Shown: piece after piece, positions 17,111 to 25,589 of the stretch
Layout of the letters: every line of letters starts with the position of its first letter
How positions within the stretch are numbered: position 1 is the first letter of the stretch
Translations under genes and position numbers: made by a program
The notes under the pieces: model-generated
What the model saw: the letters and a program-made list of their open reading frames with translations, nothing else
What the model was told of the DNA's origin: nothing
The model's database searches: none
Source: Candidatus Rokuibacteriota bacterium
GTDB taxonomy: Bacteria; Methylomirabilota; Methylomirabilia; Rokubacteriales; CSP1-6
DNA: 64,000 nucleotides
Assembly: GCA_016184125.1 (NCBI GenBank)
Contig: JACPDG010000045.1
Coordinates: 1 to 64,000 of the forward strand
Direction of reading: 5' to 3'

Positions 17111-18111
17111 CGATGCGGCTCGGGCTCGCGGTCCCGTTCGTCTCCTCCTTTCCCGCCGAGCAGACGGTCCCCCTGCTGCGGGAGGTCGAATCGCGCGGCT
17201 ACCACACCGCGTGGGTCGGCGAGGTCGCGGGCGGCGACGCGGTCACGGTCATGACGATCGCCGCCACCCACACGAGCAGGCTGTCGACCGCGAGCGGCGT
17301 GATCCCGGTGCAGACCCGCACCCCGGTGCTCCTCGGGCTGACCGCCGCGACGCTCGGACGCCTGGCACCGGGACGTGTCGCGCTCGGTCTCGGCCTGTCC
17401 AGCCCCGTGGTGGTCGAGCAGTGGAACGGTGTACCGTTCAAGAGCCGGCTCGGCCTGCTTCGAGAGGCCGTGCAGGTGATCCGCGGCGTCCTCTCCGGCG
17501 AGCGCGTGACGTTCGAGGGCGAGTTCTACCGGATCCGCGGGTTCCGGATGATGGCGCCTCCGCCGCCCCAGCCGGTGAAGATCTACCTCGCCGCCCTGGG
17601 ACCGAAGGCGCTCGAGCTCGCCGGCGAGGTCGCCGACGGCGTGCTCCTGAACTGGCTCGGGCCCGAGACCATCCCCACCGCCATCCGACACCTCGAGGCC
17701 GGCGCCAAGCGTGCCGGCCGGACGCTCGACCGGTTCGAGGTCGCGGCGTTCGTCCGGACATGCGTAACGGACGATGCCGACGCGGCCCGCCAATGGCTGG
17801 CGCGAGACATCACGGGGTACGCCACCGTCGACGCGTACGCGAACTTCTTCCGCTCCTCGGGGTTCGCTGCCGAGATCGACGCGCTCCAGGCCGCGTGGAA
17901 GGCCGGTGACCGCGGCGGCGCCGTGAAGCAGATCACCCCGCGCGTGCTCGATGCGCTGGGGCTCGTCGGCCCTGAAGCGTCCTGCCGCGCGCGGATGCAG
18001 GAGTTCGTCTCCGCGGGCCTCACGATGCCGGTCGTCGTCCCGTTCACGCCCGAGTCCGGCGGCCCCGAGTCGCAGGCGGCGATCCTGCGCACGGTGCGGG
18101 CCTTCCCATAA
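17107..18111 (+). CDS. LLM-class (F420- or FMN-dependent) oxidoreductase
   Basis: A 334-residue luciferase-fold enzyme resembling methylenetetrahydromethanopterin-reductase-like F420 proteins: MRLGLAVPFVSSFPAEQTV, SRGYHTAWVGEVAGGDAVTV, LSTASGVIPVQTRTP, APGRVALGLGLSSP and PQPVKIYLAALGPKALELAG. It is coupled to the aldolase gene by a 4-nt overlap. Cofactor choice between FMN and F420 cannot be settled here; the QPVKIYLAALGP segment and GVIPVQTRTP are typical of the F420 side of the family. Confidence 0.88.
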   Translation: MTMRLGLAVPFVSSFPAEQTVPLLREVESRGYHTAWVGEVAGGDAVTVMTIAATHTSRLSTASGVIPVQTRTPVLLGLTAATLGRLAPGRVALGLGLSSPVVVEQWNGVPFKSRLGLLREAVQVIRGVLSGERVTFEGEFYRIRGFRMMAPPPPQPVKIYLAALGPKALELAGEVADGVLLNWLGPETIPTAIRHLEAGAKRAGRTLDRFEVAAFVRTCVTDDADAARQWLARDITGYATVDAYANFFRSSGFAAEIDALQAAWKAGDRGGAVKQITPRVLDALGLVGPEASCRARMQEFVSAGLTMPVVVPFTPESGGPESQAAILRTVRAFP

Positions 18112-18289
18112 TGGGGGGACTACCGAGGCCCCCCATACCCCCCGCACTCGCACGCGCCCCGGGAAACCCGGGGCGCGGCTCGACTCCGCGCTCGGTTTCT
18201 GTGGGGGGACTACCGAGGCCCGACGCACCCGGTGAAGCCCGGGGTGCGGCTCGGGCTCGGGATTCGTTCACGGGCTCTGCACGGGCCCG
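18112..18289 (+). repeat. GC-rich double-hairpin repeat, one full and one degenerate copy
   Basis: Starts right after the LLM gene stop with GGGGGGACTACCGAGGCCCCCC, then CATACCCCCCGCACTCGCACG and GCGCCCCGGGAAACCCGGGGCGC (each under 24 nt apart). A second, degenerate copy begins near 18201 and ends in the conserved tail ATTCGTTCACGGGCTCTG. kdsB starts at the end of it. Confidence 0.8.
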
Positions 18290-19039
18290 ATGCGGGGTGT
18301 CGGCGTGGCGCTGAACGTGTTGGGCGTGATTCCGGCGCGCCTCGCGTCGACGCGCCTGCCGCGCAAGGTGCTGCGCGACATCGCGGGCCGCCCGATGATC
18401 GCCCACGTGTACGAGCGCGCGCGTGCCACCCGCGTGCTCGACGACCTGCTCGTCGCCACGGACGCCGACGAGGTGCTCGAGGCGTGCCGCCGCCTGGGGA
18501 TCCCGGCTATCCTGACGTCGCCTGAGCATCCCTCGGGCACCGACCGCGTCTGGGAGGTGGCGCAGGGACGCGCGGCTGACGTCTACGTCAACATCCAGGG
18601 CGACGAGCCGCTGCTGTCGCCCCGCCACATCGAGCGCCTCGTGGAGCCGTTCCTCACTCGCGCGGAGACGCAGGTCACGACGCTCTGCATCGAGGCGACG
18701 CCAGAGGAAGCGGCGAGCTCGACGGTCAACAAGGTGGTCATTGGCGCGCTCGGACAGGCGCTGTACTTCTCGAAGTACCCGATCCCGTTCGACCGCGATG
18801 GCCGGGGCGTGACGCGCTACAAGCACCCCGGCTTCTACGCGTACCGTCGGCACGCGCTCGAGATGTTCCATCGTTGGCGGCCCACTCCTCTAGAGCTGGC
18901 CGAAGGCCTGGAGCAGCTCAGGTTCCTCGAGCACGGCATCCCGATCATCGTCGTCGAGACGGACGAGCCGACGATCGGCGTCGACACCGAGGCGGATCTC
19001 CAGGCGGTGGAGGCGCGGCTGCGCGAACAGCGGCAGTGA
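18290..19039 (+). CDS. kdsB: 3-deoxy-manno-octulosonate cytidylyltransferase
   Basis: KdsB activates Kdo with CTP to CMP-Kdo for lipopolysaccharide assembly. The 249-residue product has GVIPARLASTRLPRKVL, the IQGDEPLLSP motif and GVDTEADLQAVEARL at the C-terminus. The ATG at 18290 lacks a clear Shine-Dalgarno. A GTG at 18305 would begin closer to the family's usual N-terminus (MALNVLGVIPAR), so the true start may be there. Its presence argues for an outer membrane with Kdo-containing LPS. The stop overlaps the MFS gene. Confidence 0.93.
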   Translation: MRGVGVALNVLGVIPARLASTRLPRKVLRDIAGRPMIAHVYERARATRVLDDLLVATDADEVLEACRRLGIPAILTSPEHPSGTDRVWEVAQGRAADVYVNIQGDEPLLSPRHIERLVEPFLTRAETQVTTLCIEATPEEAASSTVNKVVIGALGQALYFSKYPIPFDRDGRGVTRYKHPGFYAYRRHALEMFHRWRPTPLELAEGLEQLRFLEHGIPIIVVETDEPTIGVDTEADLQAVEARLREQRQ

Positions 19040-20253
19040 GCATCGCCGACGGACGCGCGGCGCCTGGGCGCCGGCGAGCGACGATCCTCGCGCTGATCCT
19101 CGGCGCGCAGACCGTCGCCAACATCGGGCCGCTCGGCATCCCGGCGATCGCCTCCGTCATTCGCGCCGACCTCGGACTGACCCTGGCGCAGGCCGGGTCG
19201 TTCCTGTCGGCGTACTACGTCGGACCGGTCGTGATGTCGATCCCGGCCGGCACTCTGGCGGACCGCTGGGGCATCCTCGTGGTGCTGGTCGCGGGCCAGT
19301 TCCTGATCGCCGGCGGGCTCGCCGCGGCGAGCGGCAGCGCCACCTACCCGACGCTCATCGTGCTCATGATGGTCGCGGGCTGCGGCTACGGGATGCTGAA
19401 CCCGACCTCGACGAAGGCCGTGCTCGCCTGGTCCCCGCCGGCGCATCGCGCGACGCTCGTCGGCCTCAAGCAGGTCGGGCTGCCGTTCGGCGGCGCTCTG
19501 GGCGCCGCGCTCCTGCCGGTGCTCGCGGTGGCCGTGAGCTGGCGCGCGGCCGTGCTCGCCTCGGCCGTCGTGATCGCGCTCGGCGGCGCCGTGTCGTGGC
19601 TCGTCTATCGCGACCCGCCGTGGCTGTCGGCCGCGGGACGACCGCGCGCCCGCGGCGGCATCCGCGCGGTGTTCCTGACGCGCGACCTGTGGCTCGTCGC
19701 CGTCGCGACCGGGGTGTTCGCCGCGATGCAGACGGTCTGGATGGCGTTCTTCGCGCTCTACCTCCAGGAGGTCGTCGGGCTCCCGTTGCTCTCGGCCGGC
19801 CGTTACCTGGCCCTCGCACAGGCGTCCGGGATGGTCGGCCGCGTCGCGTTCGGGCTCCTGTCCGACCGCGTGTTCGGTGGTCGGCGCCGCATCGCGCTCG
19901 CGATCGCCGGCTCGGGTTCCGCCCTGTGCTCGCTGCTCATCGCCGTGACCGGCGCCGGCGCGCCCGCATGGTGGCTGGTCCTGCTCGCGATCGCGTTCGG
20001 GTTCGTCGGCATCGGCTGGAACGGCGTGCAGCACACGCTGATGGCGGAGCTCGCCGGACCCGAAGCTGCGGGCACGGCCGTCGGTCTCGGGCTGGCGGTG
20101 TCCTCCGGCGGCGTCGCGCTCGCGCCGCCCGTGTTCGGCTGGTCGGTGGAGGTCGCCGGGGGGTTCACGGCGCCCTGGATCGCGCTGGCGCTCGCGATGA
20201 TCGTCGGCCTCGTGATGCTGATCCCGGTCCGCGAGCGCCGGCGTCCGATCTGA
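19036..20253 (+). CDS. MFS transporter
   Basis: A 405-residue major facilitator with about 12 predicted membrane segments. The GTG start overlaps the kdsB stop (GTGA). The loop 2-3 signature appears as AGTLADRWGILV, and the central loop contains DPPWLSAAGRPRARGG. Helix 7-8 carries FGLLSDRVFGGRRR. The substrate is unknown; coupling to kdsB may be incidental. Confidence 0.85.
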   Translation: MSIADGRAAPGRRRATILALILGAQTVANIGPLGIPAIASVIRADLGLTLAQAGSFLSAYYVGPVVMSIPAGTLADRWGILVVLVAGQFLIAGGLAAASGSATYPTLIVLMMVAGCGYGMLNPTSTKAVLAWSPPAHRATLVGLKQVGLPFGGALGAALLPVLAVAVSWRAAVLASAVVIALGGAVSWLVYRDPPWLSAAGRPRARGGIRAVFLTRDLWLVAVATGVFAAMQTVWMAFFALYLQEVVGLPLLSAGRYLALAQASGMVGRVAFGLLSDRVFGGRRRIALAIAGSGSALCSLLIAVTGAGAPAWWLVLLAIAFGFVGIGWNGVQHTLMAELAGPEAAGTAVGLGLAVSSGGVALAPPVFGWSVEVAGGFTAPWIALALAMIVGLVMLIPVRERRRPI

Positions 20254-20258
20254 CCTCA

Positions 20259-20375
20259 TGGGGGGACTATCGAAGCCCCCCAAGCCCCCCCCGACGCTCG
20301 GAGGCGGCCCGGGGGGTGCGCGGACGCACCCGTGGAACCCAGGCCCCCCTCGGGTTCGCGATTCGTTCACGGACT
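20259..20375 (+). repeat. GC-rich double-hairpin repeat, one copy
   Basis: One unit after the MFS gene: GGGGGGACTATCGAAGCCCCCC, a CCCCCC-CGACGCTCGGAG link, a rearranged second hairpin with a GTGCGCGGACGCAC insert (also seen at 38901), and the tail GATTCGTTCACGGACTCC. The following 20376-20592 holds no gene or signal that I can see. Confidence 0.8.
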
Positions 20376-20592
20376 CCGAGATCAGGGTCGAGCGGAGCAG
20401 CGCGGGCGTCTCTCCCGGGGCCGGCGGTTCGTCCGAGGAGTGCCCGCCCCACGTGCGGCGCACGCGCCTCGTCGAGCGAGGCCACAACTGCCGCCATCGC
20501 AGGCATCGCGCCGCGGCACAGCCGTTGCGTATGTGGCGCCCGCACCCGCAGAACGTCGGGGTGCGGTGATGCGCGCGAACGATGGGAGGGAC

Positions 20593-20757
20593 ATGAAGTC
20601 GCTGTTGCGAAGAAAGCGCGTGGTGGACCTGCTGCGCACCCTCGGACGCGAGCGGCGCGCGGCCGTCATCGTGGTCACGGACGACGAGCGGATGCTCGCC
20701 GGCTTCGACCGCGTCTACCAGACGGTTGACGGCCGCATCGTGGAGACGGCGGCGTGA
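20593..20757 (+). pseudogene. vestigial ABC-ATPase C-terminus (LolD-like), 54 codons
   Basis: From ATG 20593 (GGGAGGG upstream) this encodes [47 protein letters not shown]. It matches the end of LolD/MacB-type ATPases after the Walker B, where the family has VVTHDxRMLxxxDRVxxxxDGR. The switch His is Asp here and the entire Walker A/signature part is missing, so it cannot hydrolyse ATP. It overlaps the sigma-factor GTG by 4 nt. It may survive as a leader that couples translation of the sigma gene, or be a plain remnant. Confidence 0.6.
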
Positions 20758-21356
20758 CGACCATACGCGAGCCGAGGACCGAGGCGGCGCCCGCCCTCGT
20801 CGAGGCGTTGCGCCGCGGCGACGACGGCGCGTTCCCGGCGCTCGTCGAGCACTACGGCTCGCGCATCTACAACTTCGCCGCGCGGATGTGCCGCAGCGAC
20901 GAGGACGCCAAGGACATCCTGCAGGACACCTTCCTGGCGGCCGTGAGGAGCGTCAAGGACTTCCGCGGCGAGGGGAAGCTCTCGACGTGGCTCTTCCGCA
21001 TCGCCGCGAACGCGTGCCGCAAGATGCACCGGCGGGGGAAGTTCGAGCCGGCGCGCGAGCTCTCGCTGGACGAGTTCATGCCCGGAGAGGCGGAGCGGGC
21101 CACGCTCGCGAGCCACGTGGACGCCGGCGAGACACCCGAGATGGCGCTGCTGCGCACCGACCTCCGGGAGACGCTCGAAGGCGCGATCGCCGAGTTGCCG
21201 CCGCACTACCGGGCGGTGCTCATCCTCCGCGACCTCGAAGGGCTGTCCACGGAGGAGGCCGCCGAGGCCCTCGGGTTGACGATCGTCACGGTGAAGGTCC
21301 GGCTCCACCGCGCGCGGCTCTACCTGCGGCGGCAGCTCGCGGCGGTGACCCCATGA
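20754..21356 (+). CDS. ECF-type RNA polymerase sigma factor
   Basis: A 200-residue sigma-70-family ECF factor. Region 2 is seen in [20 protein letters not shown]-type sequence ([40 protein letters not shown]), region 4 in [20 protein letters not shown] and [20 protein letters not shown]. It starts at GTG 20754 inside the end of the LolD-like fragment. A zinc-finger anti-sigma gene follows at 21420, the usual sigma/anti-sigma pairing. Its regulon is not apparent. Confidence 0.92.
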   Translation: MTTIREPRTEAAPALVEALRRGDDGAFPALVEHYGSRIYNFAARMCRSDEDAKDILQDTFLAAVRSVKDFRGEGKLSTWLFRIAANACRKMHRRGKFEPARELSLDEFMPGEAERATLASHVDAGETPEMALLRTDLRETLEGAIAELPPHYRAVLILRDLEGLSTEEAAEALGLTIVTVKVRLHRARLYLRRQLAAVTP

Positions 21357-21419
21357 AACGTTCGGCGCCGTCCTGGATCGTTCCAGGCGATGGCGGACAC
21401 GGGAGAGGACGGGTGCGCC

Positions 21420-21650
21420 GTGGACTGTCGTGAGATGTTCGCCCGGCTGTCCGAGTACGTCGACGGCGAGCTGCCCGAGAATCTCTGCGAGGAGCTCGCG
21501 CGCCACCTCGACGGCTGCACGCCGTGCGAGGCGTTCCTGCGAACGCTCAAGCGCACCGTGGACATCTGCCGTCAGCTGCCGCCCAAGCCCCTGCCGCCGG
21601 CGCTGCGCGACGAGCTGCGCGCGCTGATCGAGCGAGAGCGCCCGCGCTGA
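21420..21650 (+). CDS. putative zinc-finger anti-sigma factor
   Basis: A 76-residue zf-HC2 (ZAS) domain protein: DCREMFARLSEYVDGELP, then RHLDGCTPCEAFL with the HxxxCxxC zinc motif. No transmembrane helix follows, so it is a soluble single-domain anti-sigma. GTG 21420 begins at the conserved N-terminus; an upstream ATG at 21390 would add 10 unlike residues. It should hold the preceding ECF factor inactive, with release on a redox or metal signal through the zinc Cys. Confidence 0.85.
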   Translation: MDCREMFARLSEYVDGELPENLCEELARHLDGCTPCEAFLRTLKRTVDICRQLPPKPLPPALRDELRALIERERPR

Positions 21651-21737
21651 CGCGCGGGCGGGGACTGAACCCTCCTCCGCCCTCCCGGATCATTCCGTCA
21701 GCGAATCCGGCGGCCGGAGCGAGGGCCGACGTGATGG

Positions 21738-21743
21738 TATCCT
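21738..21743 (+). promoter_or_regulatory. -10-like hexamer of a probable leaderless gene
   Basis: TATCCT ends 7 nt before the GTG at 21751, and there is no Shine-Dalgarno. Five other genes in the window share this arrangement. Confidence 0.35.
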
Positions 21744-21750
21744 CGGCCCC

Positions 21751-22977
21751 GTGCCGCGGAAGCTCTTCTATGGCTGGGTCGTGCTCGGGGCGTCCGCCCT
21801 CATCGTGTGCATGGGCGTCGGGACGCTCTTCTCGCTCGGCGTGTTCCTCAAGCCGATCGAGGACTCGATGGGATGGAGCCGGAGCGCGATCTCGAGCGTC
21901 GCGCTGCTGAACTGGATCGCGATGGGCCTCGGCTCGTTCGCCTGGGGAGCGCTCTCGGACCGCATCGGGACCAGGATCACCTCGGCGGCGGGCGGCGCGC
22001 TCCTCGGGCTCGGCATGGTCCTGTCGAGTCAGGTGACGAGCCTCTGGCAGCTCTCCGTGACGTTCGGCCTCATGGTCGGCTTCGCGGTCGGGGCGTTCTA
22101 CGCGCCGCTGTCCGCCACCGCGACGAAGTGGTTCACCAGCAACCGCGGGCTCGCCGTCGCGATCGTGAGCGCCGGCATCGGGATCGGGACGTTCGTCATC
22201 GCGCCGCTCACGCGCTGGCTCACCAGCACGTTCGACTGGCGCGTCGCGATGATCGTCGTGGGCGATCTCTGCTGGCTCGTCATCATCCCCGCGGCGCTGC
22301 TGGTCCGCAGCGCGCCGTCCGAGATCGGCGTCCTCGCCCTCGGTGGCGCCCCGCGGACCGACGAGCGCGACTTCGACGCGCGCGAGGTGCTCGGCTCGCG
22401 GGAGTTCTGGGCGATCGCCATCACGCACTTCGCGTGCTGCGCCGCGCATTCCGGACCGATCTTCCACATGGTGACGCACGCGATCGACCAGGGCGTGCCT
22501 CGCATGGCGGCGGCCGGCGTCCTCGGCGTCTCGGGCCTCGCCTCGGTCGCCGGACGCATCGGGTGCGGGATGATCGCGGACCGCTTCGGCGCCAAGCGCA
22601 CGCTCATCGCCGGCCTCGCGCTCCAGGCCGTGATGCTCGCGACGTTCCTCGTCGTGAAGGAGCTGCCCGGCTTCTATGCGCTCGCGCTCGGCTTCGGGAT
22701 CGCCTACGGCGGCGTGATGCCGCTCTATGCGCTCGTGTGCCGGCAGTACTTCGGCGAGAGGGTGATGGGCACGGCGTACGGGGGCGTGTTCCTCATCTCG
22801 ACCCTCGGCATGGGGCTCGGGTCCTTCGCCGGCGGCTTTCTCTACGACGCGCTCGGCAGCTATGCCTGGCTGTTCATCGCGTCGTTCACGGTCGGCGGCG
22901 CCGCGGCGCTCCTCGCGTTCACGTTCCGTCCTCCGCGACCGCTGGCCGCCCGGCTGGAACCCGCCGCGGTCCGCTAG
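21751..22977 (+). CDS. MFS transporter (monocarboxylate/oxalate-formate porter-like)
   Basis: A 408-residue 12-TM major facilitator. The N-terminus YGWVVLGASALIVCMGVGTL followed by FSLGVFLKPIEDSMGWSRS is characteristic of the OFA/MCT-like branch. Further marks are WGALSDRIGTRITS, FTSNRGLAVAIVSAGIGIGT and GRIGCGMIADRFGAKRT. Substrates of the branch are small carboxylates. It starts at GTG 21751 with a TATCCT hexamer 7 nt upstream and no ribosome-binding site, so its mRNA may be leaderless. Confidence 0.88.
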   Translation: MPRKLFYGWVVLGASALIVCMGVGTLFSLGVFLKPIEDSMGWSRSAISSVALLNWIAMGLGSFAWGALSDRIGTRITSAAGGALLGLGMVLSSQVTSLWQLSVTFGLMVGFAVGAFYAPLSATATKWFTSNRGLAVAIVSAGIGIGTFVIAPLTRWLTSTFDWRVAMIVVGDLCWLVIIPAALLVRSAPSEIGVLALGGAPRTDERDFDAREVLGSREFWAIAITHFACCAAHSGPIFHMVTHAIDQGVPRMAAAGVLGVSGLASVAGRIGCGMIADRFGAKRTLIAGLALQAVMLATFLVVKELPGFYALALGFGIAYGGVMPLYALVCRQYFGERVMGTAYGGVFLISTLGMGLGSFAGGFLYDALGSYAWLFIASFTVGGAAALLAFTFRPPRPLAARLEPAAVR

Positions 22978-23036
22978 ACAGGACCTGGCCCAGCGTTGGG
23001 GGCCTGCGAGGCGTTGTCAGGGCCTGCCGTCCGCCA

Positions 23037-23122
23037 ACCAAACCCGAGGAGCGCCCCGGGTTTCCCGGGGCGCTTCCGAGCGTGTGGGGGGCATGGGGGC
23101 CATGTCGAGGCCCCCCATACCG
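23037..23122 (-). repeat. GC-rich double-hairpin repeat, one inverted copy
   Basis: GAGCGCCCCGGGTTTCCCGG then GGCGCTTCCGAGCG, and a GGGGGCC-ATG-TCGAGGCCCCCC hairpin, in the same orientation as the copies at 4897. It occupies most of the gap 22978-23272, together with a sigma-70-like promoter. Confidence 0.85.
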
Positions 23123-23123
23123 T

Positions 23124-23153
23124 TTGACACTGCTGATAGTACGGGTGTATCAG
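23124..23153 (+). promoter_or_regulatory. sigma-70-type promoter for the ABC importer operon
   Basis: A perfect -35 TTGACA (23124-23129) is followed after 18 nt by TATCAG (23148-23153). It lies just behind the repeat and about 115 nt before the solute-binding protein gene. The TRAP (26459) and methyltransferase (41960) promoters also have 18-nt spacers. Confidence 0.55.
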
Positions 23154-23272
23154 CTCGCGCGACCCACGCCACCCGCTCCCGGCGCCGGCTGCGCAACGAC
23201 CTGGTGGGCCGAGCAGGCGGGACCGGAACCCCGCGCCTGGGATGCACGTTTGCTGACCGAGGAGGAACCCGC

Positions 23273-24607
23273 ATGGCAACCGACGGCATGAATCGACGGC
23301 AGTTCATCCGCGTGTCCGGAGCGGCGGCGGCCGTCACCGCGACCGGCATCGAAGGCATCATCGCGGCCCGGCAGGCGCCCGCGTATGCGCAGGGGACCAA
23401 GCTGCACATCGTGCGCTGGGTCGACTTCATTCCCGAAGCCGACGTGGAGCTCAAGCGCCAGGCCCCCGAGGCCTCGAAGGCGCTCGGCGCCGAGGTGACG
23501 TTTGAGTTCATCAACGCCAACGACGTGCAGCCGCGCATCACCGCTGCGATCCAGTCGGGCGCCGGCGCCGACCTCTTCTTCATGATGTACAACTGGCCCC
23601 AGCTCTACCAGAGCTCGCTCGTCGACGTCAGCGACGTCGCGGGCGCCGTCGCGAAGGAGCAGGGCGGGTTCTACGGCGTCTTCGAGCCGTCCTTCCGCGT
23701 CGGCGGCAAGTGGCTCGGCATGCCGCACTCGATCGTCGGCAACGCCGTCGCGTACCGCAAGTCATGGTTCAAGGAGGTCGGCTTCGAGCAGTTCCCGGAC
23801 ACCTGGGACGGCGTGCGGAAGGCCGCCGCGGCGCTCAAGAAGAAGGGCCGGCCGTGGGGCCAGACGCTCGGGCACACGTTCGGCGACGCGCCGACGTGGG
23901 CGTACCCGCTGCTGTGGTCGTTCGGCGGCGCGGAGACGGACAAGACCGGCAAGAAGGTCGCCCTCAACTCGAAGGGCACCGTCGAGAGCATCAAGTGGAT
24001 GCAGGCCTTCTGGAAGGACGGCTGCGACGAGGGCGGGCTCGCGTGGGACGACACGAACAACAACCGCGCCTTCCACGCCGGCGAGATCTCCGCCAGCCTG
24101 AACGGCGCGTCGATCTACATCGTCGCCAAGCGGAAGAAGGACCAGATCAAGGACGACAAGGGCGAGCCGATGTTCCAGGACATCGACCACGCGCTCTACC
24201 CCTTCAAGGGCGGTCCCGGCCAGTACCCGCTCTACTTCTCGAACGGGCACGCGGTGATGAAGTACTCGAAGAACCAGAAGCTCGCGAAGGACTTCCTCCG
24301 CTGGCTCCACAAGAAGGAGAACTTCGAGAAGTGGTTCCAGGTCAACGAGGGCTACAGCGTCGCCGCCGCCAAGTCGTGGGAGAAGCACGGCATGTGGGCG
24401 AAGGTCGACAAGCCGCTCAAGATGTTCCAGACCGCGGCCCGGAACACGCGGATCTTCGGCTACGCCGGCCCCTCGACGGGCAAGGCGACCGAGGCGTTCT
24501 CGAAGTACATCATCGTGGACATGTACGCCAAGGCCGTCCAGGGCATGAAGGCCGAGGACGCGGTGAAGTGGGCCGCGGGCGAGCTCAAGAAGATCTACGA
24601 GGGATAG
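23273..24607 (+). CDS. ABC transporter extracellular solute-binding protein (sugar type, Tat signal)
   Basis: A 444-residue family 1 (MalE/UgpB-like) binding protein. The N-terminus NRRQFIRVSGAAAAVTA is a twin-arginine signal with cleavage after AYAQ. The mature part shows AAIQSGAGADLFFMMYNWPQ, the RKSWFKEVGFEQFPDTWDG segment and AGEISASLNGASIYIVAKRK. It captures a carbohydrate or polyol for the two permeases encoded just downstream. ATG 23273 has GAGGAGGA upstream. Ligand unknown. Confidence 0.9.
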   Translation: MATDGMNRRQFIRVSGAAAAVTATGIEGIIAARQAPAYAQGTKLHIVRWVDFIPEADVELKRQAPEASKALGAEVTFEFINANDVQPRITAAIQSGAGADLFFMMYNWPQLYQSSLVDVSDVAGAVAKEQGGFYGVFEPSFRVGGKWLGMPHSIVGNAVAYRKSWFKEVGFEQFPDTWDGVRKAAAALKKKGRPWGQTLGHTFGDAPTWAYPLLWSFGGAETDKTGKKVALNSKGTVESIKWMQAFWKDGCDEGGLAWDDTNNNRAFHAGEISASLNGASIYIVAKRKKDQIKDDKGEPMFQDIDHALYPFKGGPGQYPLYFSNGHAVMKYSKNQKLAKDFLRWLHKKENFEKWFQVNEGYSVAAAKSWEKHGMWAKVDKPLKMFQTAARNTRIFGYAGPSTGKATEAFSKYIIVDMYAKAVQGMKAEDAVKWAAGELKKIYEG

Positions 24608-24629
24608 GGCTGCCTCGCACGGGTCGGAG

Positions 24630-25589
24630 GTGAAGTCGTCCGCGGCGGGAGGCGCGACCGGAGTCGAGGTCGCCCTCCCGCATCCCTCGCCCACCCGCGC
24701 CGGGCGCCTCACGCGCGTCCTCGACAGCGAGCGCGCGCTGGCCTTCATGCTCCTCGGTCCCGCGGTGATCCTCCTGGGCGTCTTCATCGCCTACCCGTTC
24801 GTGATGGGCATCTGGCTGGCGCTGTCCTCGACCAGCGTCGGCAACGTCGGCGAGTACGTCGGGCTCAGGAACTTCGTGAAGGCCTGGAACGACTCGATCT
24901 TCCAGACGGCCTTCCGCAACACGTTCGTCTACACGTTCTGGGCGACGATCTTCAAGCTGGCCCTCGGCATGTGGCTGGCGCTCCTGCTCAACCGCCACTT
25001 CCGGCTCAAGCGGATCGTGCGCGCCTCGATGCTCCTGCCCTTCATCATCCCGACCGTGCTGTCGACCTTCGCCTGGCGCTGGATGTTCGACCCGACGTTC
25101 AGCGTGCTGAACTGGACGCTGTACCAGATGGGCCTCATCGTCACGAAGCTGCCGTTCCTCTCCGACGGTACGTACGCGATGTGGTGCGCAATCGCTATCA
25201 ACACCTGGCGGGGCATGCCGTTCTTCGCGATCACGCTGCTCGCGGGGCTGCAGACGATCAGCCCGGAGCTGCACGAGGCGGCCGCGCTCGACGGCGCGAA
25301 CGCCTGGCGTCGCTTCCGGCACGTCACGTGGCCGCTGCTGAAACCGGTCACGCTGGTCGTCGTCGTGTTCTCGGTGATCCAGACGTTCTCCGACTTCCAG
25401 CTGATCTACGTACTCACCGGGGGCGGGCCCGCGAACTCGACGCATCTGCTGGCGACCTATGCGTACCAGCTCGGCGTGGCGTCGGGGCTCCTGGGCGAGG
25501 GCGCGGCCATTTCCCTGTTCATGTTCCCGGTGCTGCTCCTCGTCGTGTGGCTGCAGCTCCGGTACCTCCGCCGGATGGAAGGCGCATGA
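24630..25589 (+). CDS. ABC transporter permease (MalF-like)
   Basis: A 319-residue inner-membrane permease with six TM helices and the EAA loop HEAAALDGANAWRRFRHVTW-PLL. The start is uncertain: the GTG at 24630 overlaps a GGAGG and leaves no spacer, and no better in-frame start is visible before the first TM at about residue 38. The stop overlaps the next permease by ATGA. It pairs with the MalG-like subunit; the ATPase is probably the one at 29734. Confidence 0.9.
   Translation: MKSSAAGGATGVEVALPHPSPTRAGRLTRVLDSERALAFMLLGPAVILLGVFIAYPFVMGIWLALSSTSVGNVGEYVGLRNFVKAWNDSIFQTAFRNTFVYTFWATIFKLALGMWLALLLNRHFRLKRIVRASMLLPFIIPTVLSTFAWRWMFDPTFSVLNWTLYQMGLIVTKLPFLSDGTYAMWCAIAINTWRGMPFFAITLLAGLQTISPELHEAAALDGANAWRRFRHVTWPLLKPVTLVVVVFSVIQTFSDFQLIYVLTGGGPANSTHLLATYAYQLGVASGLLGEGAAISLFMFPVLLLVVWLQLRYLRRMEGA

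Noticed and set aside
21353-21433. 26-codon frame overlapping the sigma-factor stop
   Set aside because: No motif or ribosome support; the anti-sigma gene overlaps it in another frame.
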